NCBI GenBank assembly: GCA_020025235.1
Contig: JAHHSL010000001.1
Coordinates: 1-64,000 of the forward strand
From: Ruthenibacterium sp.
Lineage (GTDB): Bacteria; Bacillota; Clostridia; Oscillospirales; Ruminococcaceae
Length of the DNA: 64,000 nucleotides
Direction: 5' to 3'
The notes below the pieces were generated by a model. The model saw only the letters and a program-made list of their open reading frames with translations, had not been told where the DNA came from and did not search any database. Below are positions 57,884 to 64,000 of this stretch, one piece after another; positions within the stretch are counted from its first letter, which is position 1, and every line of letters starts with the position of its first letter. Both the position numbers and the translations under genes were made by a program.

Positions 57884-58100
57884 GTACCCCTAACTGCAAC
57901 TTCACGGCATACCTTTTGCTTCTTTTTCTTTTTTACCCATATACTGTTCCCCGTATGTTATTTTTTTGTCAGTATTTCACGATGGTTTTTCCAATTGTTC
58001 CGAAAAAGACGGCAAATCGGCCGCATTTGTCTTTTTATCCGATTTTTTTGTATTATTGTGCCCCGCCTGTTTTTGTATGCGCCGCCTTGTTTTTTCAAAG

Positions 58101-58153
58101 AAATATCCGCATCGGATATTTTTCTTGCACTGTTGTTTTTTTCGTGGTATGTT
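58101..58153 (+). promoter_or_regulatory. Hairpin plus possible promoter of the MalY-type gene
   Basis: AAATATCC and GGATATTT form an 8-bp perfect inverted repeat with a 5-base centre (58101-58121). Four bases later TTGCAC (58125-58130), a 17-base spacer and TATGTT (58148-58153) make a plausible promoter. The inverted repeat could be an operator just upstream. Confidence 0.4.
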
Positions 58154-58219
58154 GGCTTTATCAGGACATATATTTTCCCGTGCCCGTATGTACAAATTGA
58201 AAAAGGAGTCGAAATCATC

Positions 58220-59425
58220 ATGAAATACGATTTTACCAGCATTATGGATCGGCTCGGCAAAGATGCTATGGCTGTGGATTCCCTTGGCACCGGCACTTCG
58301 CCCGCAAAGCCCCGTGAAGGCTTTGACGCCATTCCCATGTGGGTCGCCGATATGAACTTTCCCACGGTTCCCACCATACAGCAGGCGATCATCCGCCGCG
58401 TTCAGCATCCGGCGTTCGGTTATTTTTCCCCTTCGGACGAATATTTCGATTCGATCATCCGCTGGCAGGAGACACGCAACGGTGTGCAGGGGCTGACAAA
58501 AGAAGCCATCGGCTATGAAAACGGCGTTCTGGGCGGGGTGATCACTGCGCTTCGCGTCATGTGCTCGCAGGGTGATAACGTTCTGCTCCATTCCCCGACG
58601 TACATCGGGTTTACAAGCTGCATGGAAAACACCGGTTTTCACATCATCCACAGCCCGCTCGTAAAGGATGAAAACAACGTCTGGCGCATGGATTTTGAAG
58701 ATATGGAGAAAAAGATCGTCGACAACAAGATCCACGCCGCCGTGTTCTGCTCTCCGCACAATCCCACCGGCCGCGTGTGGGAACGCTGGGAAATCGAGCG
58801 CGCTATGGAAATCTACAAAAAGCACGACGTCATGGTCGTGTCGGACGAAATCTGGTCCGATATCATTCTGGGGGATCACCGGCACATCCCGACGCAATCG
58901 ATCAGCGCGGATGCGCGCAGCCGCACGGCCGCCATGTACGCGCCTTCCAAAACCTTCAATCTTGCCGGCCTTGTGGGCAGCTATCATATCGTCTATAATT
59001 CGCACCTGCGCGAACGCATGGATAAGGAAGCATCGCTCAGCCACTACAATTCGATGAACGTGCTTTCGATGTACGCACTGATCGGCGCATACTGCCCCGA
59101 AGGACAGGAATGGACCGACGAGCTGTGCGAGGTGCTGACCGGAAATGCGGATTTTGCCTGCGATTATATTGCACAGCATTTCCCGGGCGTCAATGTTTCC
59201 AGACCGCAGGGCACATATATGCTGTTTTTGGATTGCACGGAATGGTGCAAAGCACACGGCAAAACCATCGAGGAGGTCCTGCACGCCGGATGGGATGTCG
59301 GCGTAGCATGGCAGGACGGACGTCCGTTCCACGGCGAATGCCACATCCGCATGAATCTGGCTCTGCCGCTTTCCCGCGTGCAGGAAGCATTCCGCCGTCT
59401 GGACACCTATGTGTTCAATGCCTGA
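58220..59425 (+). CDS. MalY/PatB-type PLP-dependent aminotransferase or C-S lyase
   Basis: A 401-residue class I/II fold PLP enzyme of the MalY/PatB group (cystathionine beta-lyase or aminotransferase). PMWVADMNF near 40 is the group signature. FCSPHNPTGRVW, SDEIWSDI and the PLP lysine in APSKTFNLAGL follow, then the substrate Arg in HIRMNLALP at the end. It likely releases ammonia and a thiol plus pyruvate from cystathionine or cysteine conjugates; an aminotransferase role cannot be excluded. The ATG at 58220 follows AAAGGAG. A frame open far upstream, across the antisense of pfl, is not part of the gene. Confidence 0.92.
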   Translation: MKYDFTSIMDRLGKDAMAVDSLGTGTSPAKPREGFDAIPMWVADMNFPTVPTIQQAIIRRVQHPAFGYFSPSDEYFDSIIRWQETRNGVQGLTKEAIGYENGVLGGVITALRVMCSQGDNVLLHSPTYIGFTSCMENTGFHIIHSPLVKDENNVWRMDFEDMEKKIVDNKIHAAVFCSPHNPTGRVWERWEIERAMEIYKKHDVMVVSDEIWSDIILGDHRHIPTQSISADARSRTAAMYAPSKTFNLAGLVGSYHIVYNSHLRERMDKEASLSHYNSMNVLSMYALIGAYCPEGQEWTDELCEVLTGNADFACDYIAQHFPGVNVSRPQGTYMLFLDCTEWCKAHGKTIEEVLHAGWDVGVAWQDGRPFHGECHIRMNLALPLSRVQEAFRRLDTYVFNA

Positions 59426-59436
59426 AATTTTATATA

Positions 59437-59470
59437 AAAGGCCGCGTTCCGGACGGAACACGGCCTTTTT
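59437..59470 (+). terminator. Terminator of the MalY-type gene
   Basis: AAAAGGCCGCGTTCC pairs with GGAACACGGCCTTTT (one mismatch) and is followed by T on both strands, 11 bases past the stop; it also serves the converging lipoprotein gene. Confidence 0.85.
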
Positions 59471-59508
59471 GTTTTGATTGAAACAGACTGCGCACATCGG
59501 GCGCCGGT

Positions 59509-59922
59509 TCAGTAGCGGAAACCCGCACTGCCCGAAAGCCTGCGCAGATCCGCTTTGGGGAATTTTTCAAAGCTGCTGGTATTGCGCACATAAACGCGGT
59601 ATGTCCCTGCGGGAACATCCTTTATCACACCCTGCACCAAGCCCCTTGCAAGCTCCTGTGTGTACCGCGTGCCGTCCTCGGCCTCCAGACCGATCTCCGC
59701 TGACAGGCCGCTCGGCGTCCATGTCACCGTGTACTCAAAATCCGCCGGTTCTTCCAGCACGATTTTTTCCGAAGGGGATGCCTCTTCCTCATTGTCCAGC
59801 GCAAACTCAAAGTTCTCCAGCGGTTCCCAGTTTTCCGGCAGCACCGGGGCTTCTTCCCGTGCACAGGCCGTCAGTGCAAGCAGCATCAGCAGCGTCAGCA
59901 CCAATCCCGTTATCTTTTTCAT
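59509..59922 (-). CDS. Small predicted lipoprotein
   Basis: A 137-residue protein with a lipoprotein signal peptide (MKKITGLVLTLLMLLALTAC; lipobox LTAC with Cys20). The mature part begins with a short acidic spacer and ends in a beta-sandwich-like domain (FEYTVTWTPSGLSAEIGLEAEDG; GTYRVYVRNTSS) resembling small putative carbohydrate- or protein-binding modules. No family is named with confidence. It follows the GH3 gene by about 108 bases on the same strand; a hairpin lies between them. Confidence 0.75.
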   Translation of the reverse strand: MKKITGLVLTLLMLLALTACAREEAPVLPENWEPLENFEFALDNEEEASPSEKIVLEEPADFEYTVTWTPSGLSAEIGLEAEDGTRYTQELARGLVQGVIKDVPAGTYRVYVRNTSSFEKFPKADLRRLSGSAGFRY

Positions 59923-59961
59923 TGCAGCACCTTCCTGTATACCGGTTTTCCGGCATAATGC

Positions 59962-60005
59962 GGGAACGGGAATCTGCCGAAGCCGGATTCCCGTTCCCCG
60001 TTTTT
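59962..60005. terminator. Hairpin between GH3 gene and lipoprotein gene
   Basis: GGGAACGGGAATC and GGATTCCCGTTCCC form a strong stem. The T run is on the plus strand, although the genes are on the minus strand, so it may be a processing hairpin or only a weak terminator of the GH3 message. Confidence 0.45.
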
Positions 60006-60029
60006 CTGATTCCGAATTTCCTGTACGAT

Positions 60030-61793
60030 TTACAGATGTGCGTCAAACAAGCCGCAGAAGCTGTCGATCGGGTCCTTGCCGGGGAACGCCTGCGGGCCTT
60101 CCATAAGGGCGTCCACCAGTGCATTCAGCGTATCCGGACGTGCATCATAGGTGTTGATGTAGGTGCGTGCCTGCGGCATATCGGCAAGCATGGTGGGCTG
60201 TTCCACGCCGACCACGACAACCGGCACCTCGAATACATACCAGGGGATCTCGCCGCCGCCCTTGGACATGCCGAAGCTCGGGCGTCCGTTTACCACGTTG
60301 CACACCGTGATGACAAGATCCATGCCGGCTTTGAAATCATCGATTGCATTCTTGCCGGCAAAATACAGGTTGATATCCGGCTTTTCGCCTGCGGCGATCT
60401 GCTTTTTCATCGTGTCGAGCGGGCTTTCATACACAAATGCTTCAAAGCCCTTTTCGTTGAGCAGGTCGCACAGCTTATCGGCGGGGGATTTCTGTTCGCC
60501 CATGCCGCGCATCAGCATTGCCATCGGAGAATCCGGGCCTTTGACGTTGACCAGCATGATGCGCTTATAGCGCTCCGGCGTGATCGGCAGAACGTCCTTA
60601 TCCTTATATTTTACAAGGGTGAGCGAATCGCGGCAGATCGCCTTGTGCATTTTCTTATATTCTTCGCGCGAAAGGACCTCGTCGGCAACCTCCGGCGACG
60701 GAACAAGCTCCTCTTTTGCCTTTTTGTGCAGACCCATGTGTGCCTTCAGGCCAAGGATGCGCGTCAGCGCTTCCGTCATGCGTGCTTCGCTGATCACGCC
60801 CGTGCGGTATGCGTCGAGCATCGTTGCAAAGTCCTCGTCCGGATCGTTGAAGAACAGGAACATATCGCAGCCGGCATTGATCGAAAGCGGCAGCATCTCG
60901 CGGCGGGTCATGCGGTCGGTCATCGCCACCATATGGGATGCATCCGTCACCACCATGCCGTTAAAGCCCAGCTTGTCGCGCAGCAGCGTCGTCATGATCT
61001 CGGGGCTCAGGGTCGCGGGCATCATGTCCTCGTCCTGCAGCTCGGGGTTGATTGCCTTTGCATATTTCGGCAGCATGATGTGGCCGCCCATGATCGCATC
61101 CAGCCCGCCGTCGATCAGCGTCTTGTAGACCATGCCGTAGGTCTTGTCCCACTCGTCCACATCAAAATAGTTTACATTGTTGGCAAGATGTGCGTCACGG
61201 AAGTCCTGTCCGTTGCCCGGGAAGTGCTTTGCCGTGCAGGCAAACCCCGGGATCGTGTGCAGGCCGTCCATATACGCCTTGCTCATTTCCGCAACGCGCT
61301 TGGGGTCATTGCCGAAGGCACGGCTGACGATTTCGGTGTTCAGCCAGTTGTAGTGGATATCGCACACGGGCGCAAACGCCATGTTGCAGCCGATTGCAGC
61401 CGCCTGCTCGTTGCCCATTTTGCCCATGGCATAGGCGTAATCGTTATTGCCCGTTGCGCCCACCTTGATGCCGCGGCCGATGTTGATGCCGTCCGCACAT
61501 GCGCCGTCGCCGCCCGCTTCGGTATTGCACGCAATGAAAACCGGCACCTTGGCATACTTCTGCAGGATGCGGTTTTTCTCCTGGATCACCTTGCCGGGTG
61601 CCGGATTGTAGCGGCAGCCGCCGAGATGGTATTTTTCCATAAGCTCGCGCAGGTATTCCTCATCATTGCCTGCCGTCAGCTGGAAGAACAGCTGGCCTAC
61701 CTTTTCTTCATCCGACATGCCTGCGATCGTATCGCGGACCCAGCGGATATCTTCATCTGAAAGACAGTACGGCTTTGCCTTTAAATCAACCAT
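60030..61793 (-). CDS. GH3 family glycosidase (beta-N-acetylhexosaminidase-like)
   Basis: A 587-residue glycoside hydrolase family 3 protein without signal peptide, so probably cytosolic. The N-terminal barrel (about 15-350) shows GQLFFQLTAG, FIACNTEAGGDG, ACTAKHFPGNGQDFRDAH (KHFPG motif) and GFNGMVVTDASHM with the Asp nucleophile. A further alpha/beta domain follows from about 400. NagZ-type enzymes in this family remove N-acetylglucosamine from muropeptides; the KHFPGNG/D-x-H pattern fits that group, but substrate is inferred. GGAG precedes the ATG. An extended -10 promoter is at 61848-61853. Confidence 0.88.
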   Translation of the reverse strand: MVDLKAKPYCLSDEDIRWVRDTIAGMSDEEKVGQLFFQLTAGNDEEYLRELMEKYHLGGCRYNPAPGKVIQEKNRILQKYAKVPVFIACNTEAGGDGACADGINIGRGIKVGATGNNDYAYAMGKMGNEQAAAIGCNMAFAPVCDIHYNWLNTEIVSRAFGNDPKRVAEMSKAYMDGLHTIPGFACTAKHFPGNGQDFRDAHLANNVNYFDVDEWDKTYGMVYKTLIDGGLDAIMGGHIMLPKYAKAINPELQDEDMMPATLSPEIMTTLLRDKLGFNGMVVTDASHMVAMTDRMTRREMLPLSINAGCDMFLFFNDPDEDFATMLDAYRTGVISEARMTEALTRILGLKAHMGLHKKAKEELVPSPEVADEVLSREEYKKMHKAICRDSLTLVKYKDKDVLPITPERYKRIMLVNVKGPDSPMAMLMRGMGEQKSPADKLCDLLNEKGFEAFVYESPLDTMKKQIAAGEKPDINLYFAGKNAIDDFKAGMDLVITVCNVVNGRPSFGMSKGGGEIPWYVFEVPVVVVGVEQPTMLADMPQARTYINTYDARPDTLNALVDALMEGPQAFPGKDPIDSFCGLFDAHL

Positions 61794-61847
61794 AATAATC
61801 TCCTTTTCCGCTGCCGCCGAAAGGGCGGCATCCTTATTTTCTATTTC

Positions 61848-61856
61848 ATTATAACA
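61848..61856 (-). promoter_or_regulatory. Extended -10 promoter of the GH3 gene
   Basis: Minus-strand TGTTATAAT (TG-N-TATAAT) about 55 bases before the start; no good -35. A GCCGCC-GGCGGC hairpin lies in the leader. Confidence 0.55.
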
Positions 61857-61959
61857 AAATCAGCAGCTTTTGTGTACAGATTTTATTTTCCTGTGCGAAT
61901 TATTTCTTTTTTGCTGACAAACAGACCCGGCATATAGGCTGCGTTTGTGCCTTGTCTGC

Positions 61960-61989
61960 GCATAACACCGGTTCCGCTTTGCATACAAT
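61960..61989 (+). promoter_or_regulatory. Sigma-E-like promoter of spoIIID
   Basis: GCATAAC (61960-61966) matches sigma-E -35 KMATATT at 5 of 7, then 15 bases, then CATACAAT (61982-61989), which fits -10 CATACAMT fully. It is 31 bases before the spoIIID start; spoIIID is sigma-E dependent in Bacillus. Confidence 0.65.
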
Positions 61990-62020
61990 GCAGTATCACC
62001 ACACAGGGAGTTGTTGCGTC

Positions 62021-62275
62021 ATGAAAGGGAACCCGGAAGAACGTGCCGTTGCACTTGGGGAATACGTTGCCGCGACCGGCGCCACGGTACGGCGTGCGGC
62101 ACAGAAGTTCGGCATCAGCAAATCCACAGTACATAAGGATCTGACGCAGCGCCTGAAGCGCCTGAACCGCAGCCTTTATGAGGACGTGCAGGCTGTGCTG
62201 CTGAAAAACAAGCTCGAACGCCACATCCGCGGCGGGCGCGCCACACAGCTGAAATATCATCCGGAAGCAAAATAG
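62021..62275 (+). CDS. spoIIID: Sporulation transcription regulator SpoIIID
   Basis: SpoIIID (84 aa) is the mother-cell regulator that tunes sigma-E genes and helps switch on sigK. ERAVALGEYVAATGATVRRAAQKFGISKSTVHKDLTQRL is the helix-turn-helix, and the C-terminal basic part (RHIRGGRATQLKYH) matches the DNA-contacting tail. The ATG at 62021 follows GGGAG and gives the normal family length; longer frames from 61952 are discarded. A sigma-E-like promoter lies directly upstream. Confidence 0.96.
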   Translation: MKGNPEERAVALGEYVAATGATVRRAAQKFGISKSTVHKDLTQRLKRLNRSLYEDVQAVLLKNKLERHIRGGRATQLKYHPEAK

Positions 62276-62283
62276 CCGTACCG

Positions 62284-62320
62284 AAAAAAAGATGCAGTTC
62301 ATCCGGCTGCATCTTTTTTA
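62284..62320. terminator. Bidirectional terminator between spoIIID and MFS gene
   Basis: AAAAAAGATGCAG and CTGCATCTTTTTT pair around a 9-base loop; the genes converge. Confidence 0.85.
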
Positions 62321-62346
62321 TTCCGGCCCCTGCCGTGCAAAAGCTG

Positions 62347-63561
62347 TCAGCACTTTTCATCCGCCGGATTCGGAATATCTCTTTTCACGTTCGCCGATAC
62401 AATGAAGAACACAACGGCTGCCAGCATGATAATGCCCAGCATGATATAAAACCGGTCGCCGCCTGTTTTCCGGTATACAAAGCCGCCCAGAACATTCCCG
62501 ACGATTGCCGAAACCGAATACACCGAAGAGAAAATCGTCTGTGCCGAAGCCTTCAGGTGCTCCGGCGCTTGTTTATAAATGTACACCGGGATCGTCCCGA
62601 CGAAGATCCCGTTGCCCAGCCCGAAGCAGACCATTGCACCCAGAAATTCGATATAGCTTTGGGCCCACACGCCCAGAAGGATACATTCCAGCCCCATCAG
62701 CGAACAGGCGACCCAAAGCAGATGCTTCAGCTTGAACCGGCGGTGCAGACGGCTGATGACAAGCAGCAGCGGGATTTCCATCATCGAGCGCATGCCGAGG
62801 ACCGTGCCGAATTTTTCGATCGGGATGTTCTTTTCCTCCATAAGATAGGTCAGGAACGTATATTCTCCGCTGAGGCCGATATACAAAATGGCGCAGAAAA
62901 TCAAAAGCATAACGTAATGATAATTTTTGAACAGCTCTGCCGGATCGATCTTCTGCTGATCGGCAATCTGCGCCTTTGGGTCCCGCACGAACAGCAGCAT
63001 CAGCAAGCACGGAACCGCCGCAAGACCGGAAAGCCAGAAGGTGGACTCGACCCCCATGCGCGAAATCAGCCATACGATAACAAATCCGCCGATCGTAAAA
63101 CACAGCGATCCGGCACTCCGCACCGTTCCGAAATTCAGCTTCTGTTCGGTGCAGCTGCGCACCGAAATATTATCCAGCAGTACCGGCGCCGGGCCGCGTG
63201 CAAAATTTGCCAGGGAAGCATACAGCACAAAAAGCACAAACGAAACCGAAAGATCTGTCGGTATCAGCGGAAACGCCGCATACAGCACCGCACCGAGCGC
63301 CAGTGCGATCATAAACGACCTTTTTATGGAATTGATCCGGTCACTGACAACGCCCCAGAAGGTCATGGCAAAGATCGTCACCGCACTGACAATGCCGTTC
63401 AGCACACCGATCTGGGACGATGTAAAGCCATGTCCCTGCAGATATACGTTCTGATAGATCCCGAAAGCGGCAGAAAGCCAAAAAAAGCCCTGCACCAGCA
63501 TAAGGACAAGTGCAGCGCTTGACCCGTTTGGGATCCTGCTGAAAATTCTACGCAATTTCAT
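62347..63561 (-). CDS. MFS transporter (LacY/nucleoside-symporter-like fold)
   Basis: A 404-residue membrane protein with twelve predicted helices in two halves of six. FTSSQIGVLNGIVSAVTIFAM and FWGVVSDRINSIKRSFM carry the loop 2-3 motif (G-x-x-x-D-R). It belongs to the MFS_1-like group of sugar or nucleoside symporters; the substrate cannot be told. Codons begin at ATG 63561, but the nearest ribosome site (GGGAGG at 63595-63600) lies about 33 bases away, with a perfect hairpin (63573-63590) between. Promoter at 63623-63651. Its GH3 neighbour might supply sugar substrates, but spoIIID separates them. Confidence 0.88.
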   Translation of the reverse strand: MKLRRIFSRIPNGSSAALVLMLVQGFFWLSAAFGIYQNVYLQGHGFTSSQIGVLNGIVSAVTIFAMTFWGVVSDRINSIKRSFMIALALGAVLYAAFPLIPTDLSVSFVLFVLYASLANFARGPAPVLLDNISVRSCTEQKLNFGTVRSAGSLCFTIGGFVIVWLISRMGVESTFWLSGLAAVPCLLMLLFVRDPKAQIADQQKIDPAELFKNYHYVMLLIFCAILYIGLSGEYTFLTYLMEEKNIPIEKFGTVLGMRSMMEIPLLLVISRLHRRFKLKHLLWVACSLMGLECILLGVWAQSYIEFLGAMVCFGLGNGIFVGTIPVYIYKQAPEHLKASAQTIFSSVYSVSAIVGNVLGGFVYRKTGGDRFYIMLGIIMLAAVVFFIVSANVKRDIPNPADEKC

Positions 63562-63572
63562 GAAGCTGATAC

Positions 63573-63600
63573 GGCCGAACTGTTTCGGCCCGTTCCTCCC
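63573..63600 (-). promoter_or_regulatory. Ribosome site separated from the MFS start by a hairpin
   Basis: Minus-strand GGGAGG (63595-63600) is followed by GGCCGAA-loop-TTCGGCC (63573-63590) and then ATG at 63561. The folded stem would bring the ribosome site nearer to the ATG (about 15 unpaired bases remain). Confidence 0.4.
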
Positions 63601-63622
63601 TTATTTTGAGTTTTTCCTATAA

Positions 63623-63651
63623 ACTGTAATATAAATCGAAATAATAGTCAA
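63623..63651 (-). promoter_or_regulatory. Sigma-A promoter of the MFS gene
   Basis: Minus-strand TTGACT (63646-63651), 17-base spacer, TACAGT (63623-63628). Confidence 0.6.
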
Positions 63652-63670
63652 CGGTTATCCCGAAAACGCC

Positions 63671-63702
63671 CGGCAAAGCCAATCGGCTTTGCCGCTTTTT
63701 TC
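63671..63702 (+). terminator. Terminator-like hairpin upstream of the DnaD-like gene
   Basis: CGGCAAAGCC, AATC, GGCTTTGCCG and then CTTTTTTC on the plus strand. No plus-strand gene ends here; it may insulate the DnaD-like gene from antisense or upstream transcription. Confidence 0.6.
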
Positions 63703-63747
63703 TTTTCCTGCTGCTTTTGTTCTGTGGAAAACCGATGCAAAGTATGC

Positions 63748-63753
63748 TACAAT
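63748..63753 (+). promoter_or_regulatory. Extended -10 of the DnaD-like gene
   Basis: TGCTACAAT (TG-N-TACAAT) about 34 bases before the TTG start; -35 is poor. Confidence 0.5.
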
Positions 63754-63787
63754 GGGATTCATGGATTTTTAAAAGGATGAGATAACA

Positions 63788-64000
63788 TTGGCTTACCGAC
63801 TTGTTGAAAATAACGGCGACAGCATCCGCGTGCCGCAGCTTGTATTTGCAAAGCTGCCCGAAATCGAAGACGACTGGCTTCGCGTGGCGCTGTACGTCAT
63901 CCAGACGGGCGATACCGACCCTATGCGGATTGCCGGCGCGCTGCGTCTGAAAAGTGCCGACCGTGCACAGACCGCACTTGTTTTCTGGAAAGGCGCCGGT
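63788..64000 (+). CDS. DnaD-domain protein, N-terminal part (cut by window end)
   Basis: The first 71 residues of a protein resembling the N-terminal winged-helix domain of DnaD replication initiation proteins: DSIRVPQLVFAKLPEIEDDW, then LRVALYVIQTGDTD, RIAGALRLKSADRAQTALVFWKGAG. The pattern of a helix ending in AL-x-x-W-x-x-x-G is typical of clostridial DnaD-family proteins, often followed by a dnaC-like helicase loader gene. The start is TTG at 63788 with AAAGGATGAG before it. The gene continues beyond position 64000. The family call is moderate because only the N-terminus is visible. Confidence 0.7.
   Translation, partial: MAYRLVENNGDSIRVPQLVFAKLPEIEDDWLRVALYVIQTGDTDPMRIAGALRLKSADRAQTALVFWKGAG

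Larger units (their letters stand above)
57797..58219. other. 423-base divergent intergenic region between pfl and the MalY-type gene
   Basis: It holds the pfl promoter, a dyad in the pfl leader, a hairpin and a possible promoter for the MalY-type gene. The plus strand keeps an open frame through the region because of base composition, but it has no ribosome site or family match and I do not call a gene. Confidence 0.6.

Noticed and set aside
55661..58219. Very long open frame on the plus strand, antisense to pfl and running into the MalY-type gene
   Set aside because: It mirrors codon usage of the strongly biased pfl gene. Its translation has no family features, and the real gene starts at 58220 with a ribosome site.

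Overview
The window is a gene-dense, chromosomal stretch of a spore-forming, anaerobic, fairly GC-rich member of the Firmicutes/Clostridia. The best guess is the order Oscillospirales (Ruminococcaceae-like). The evidence is a sporulation set (spoIVA, spoVM, spoIIID, a SPOCS/LysM protein, the GerW protein ytfJ), the canonical clostridial order yicC-remA-gmk-priA-def-fmt-rsmB-rlmN-prpC-prkC-rsgA-thiN-spoVM, pyruvate formate-lyase, a superoxide reductase and a biotin-dependent carboxyltransferase/decarboxylase set. The species cannot be named from sequence alone. I see no tRNA or rRNA, CRISPR array, insertion sequence or prophage. TTG and GTG starts are common (the GH25-SpoIID hydrolase, pglF-like, fmt, priA, oadA, mtaB, MBL, dnaD-like, the PASTA protein, rpmF, DUF134). 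Many starts were moved from the longest frame to the codon placed after a good ribosome binding site.

Layout, left to right. 1-4.2 kb: a secreted cell-wall hydrolase with wall-binding repeats, a GH25 lysozyme domain and a SpoIID domain, followed by a small membrane-anchored acidic protein. 4.3-9.4 kb: a minus-strand operon DUF951-prfA-ywlC-coaE-lytic transglycosylase-M18 aminopeptidase. 9.5-11.1 kb: an S1-domain protein and a DUF4364 protein on the plus strand. 11.3-13.8 kb: a glycan-initiating pair (nucleotide-sugar dehydratase and phosphoglycosyltransferase). 14-17.2 kb: a sporulation island (SPOCS-LysM protein, spoIVA, and the 25-codon spoVM). 17.3-31.2 kb: the long translation/kinase operon from yicC to thiN, with an added kinase-less PASTA protein. 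31.6-34.8 kb: a three-subunit biotin carboxyltransferase set. 35-39 kb: M50 protease-scpA-scpB-DUF2953-ytfJ-rluB. 39.4 kb: rpmB. 40-44.1 kb: yceD-rpmF-radical SAM/DUF512-der-plsY. 44.2-47.3 kb: dacF, pgi and a small P-loop protein. 47.5-51.4 kb: mtaB, superoxide reductase and a DUF134-NifX-MBL-NifX cluster. 51.6-54.2 kb: a large secreted Ig-like surface protein. 54.5-57.8 kb: a split pyruvate formate-lyase locus. 58-64 kb: a MalY-type lyase, a lipoprotein, a GH3 hexosaminidase, spoIIID, an MFS transporter and the start of a DnaD-like gene.

The most striking locus is the pyruvate formate-lyase. The catalytic core (684 aa, Cys-Cys pair at 406/407) stops before the glycyl-radical domain. That domain is a separate 80-aa gene two genes downstream. 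Between them lies a 61-aa, Cys-rich reading frame whose N-terminus duplicates that of the glycyl-radical subunit (24 of 25 bases identical). pflA follows immediately. Together they look like a multi-part glycyl-radical enzyme with a dedicated or recently duplicated small component.

Other points of interest: a DUF134 regulator cluster with two near-perfect copies of a 12-bp palindrome flanking its promoter; sigma-E-like promoters in front of the SPOCS-LysM/spoIVA operon and spoIIID; a PASTA protein that looks like the kinase with its kinase domain replaced by a charged tail; and a carboxyltransferase set whose subunit make-up resembles a transcarboxylase more than a sodium-pumping decarboxylase.
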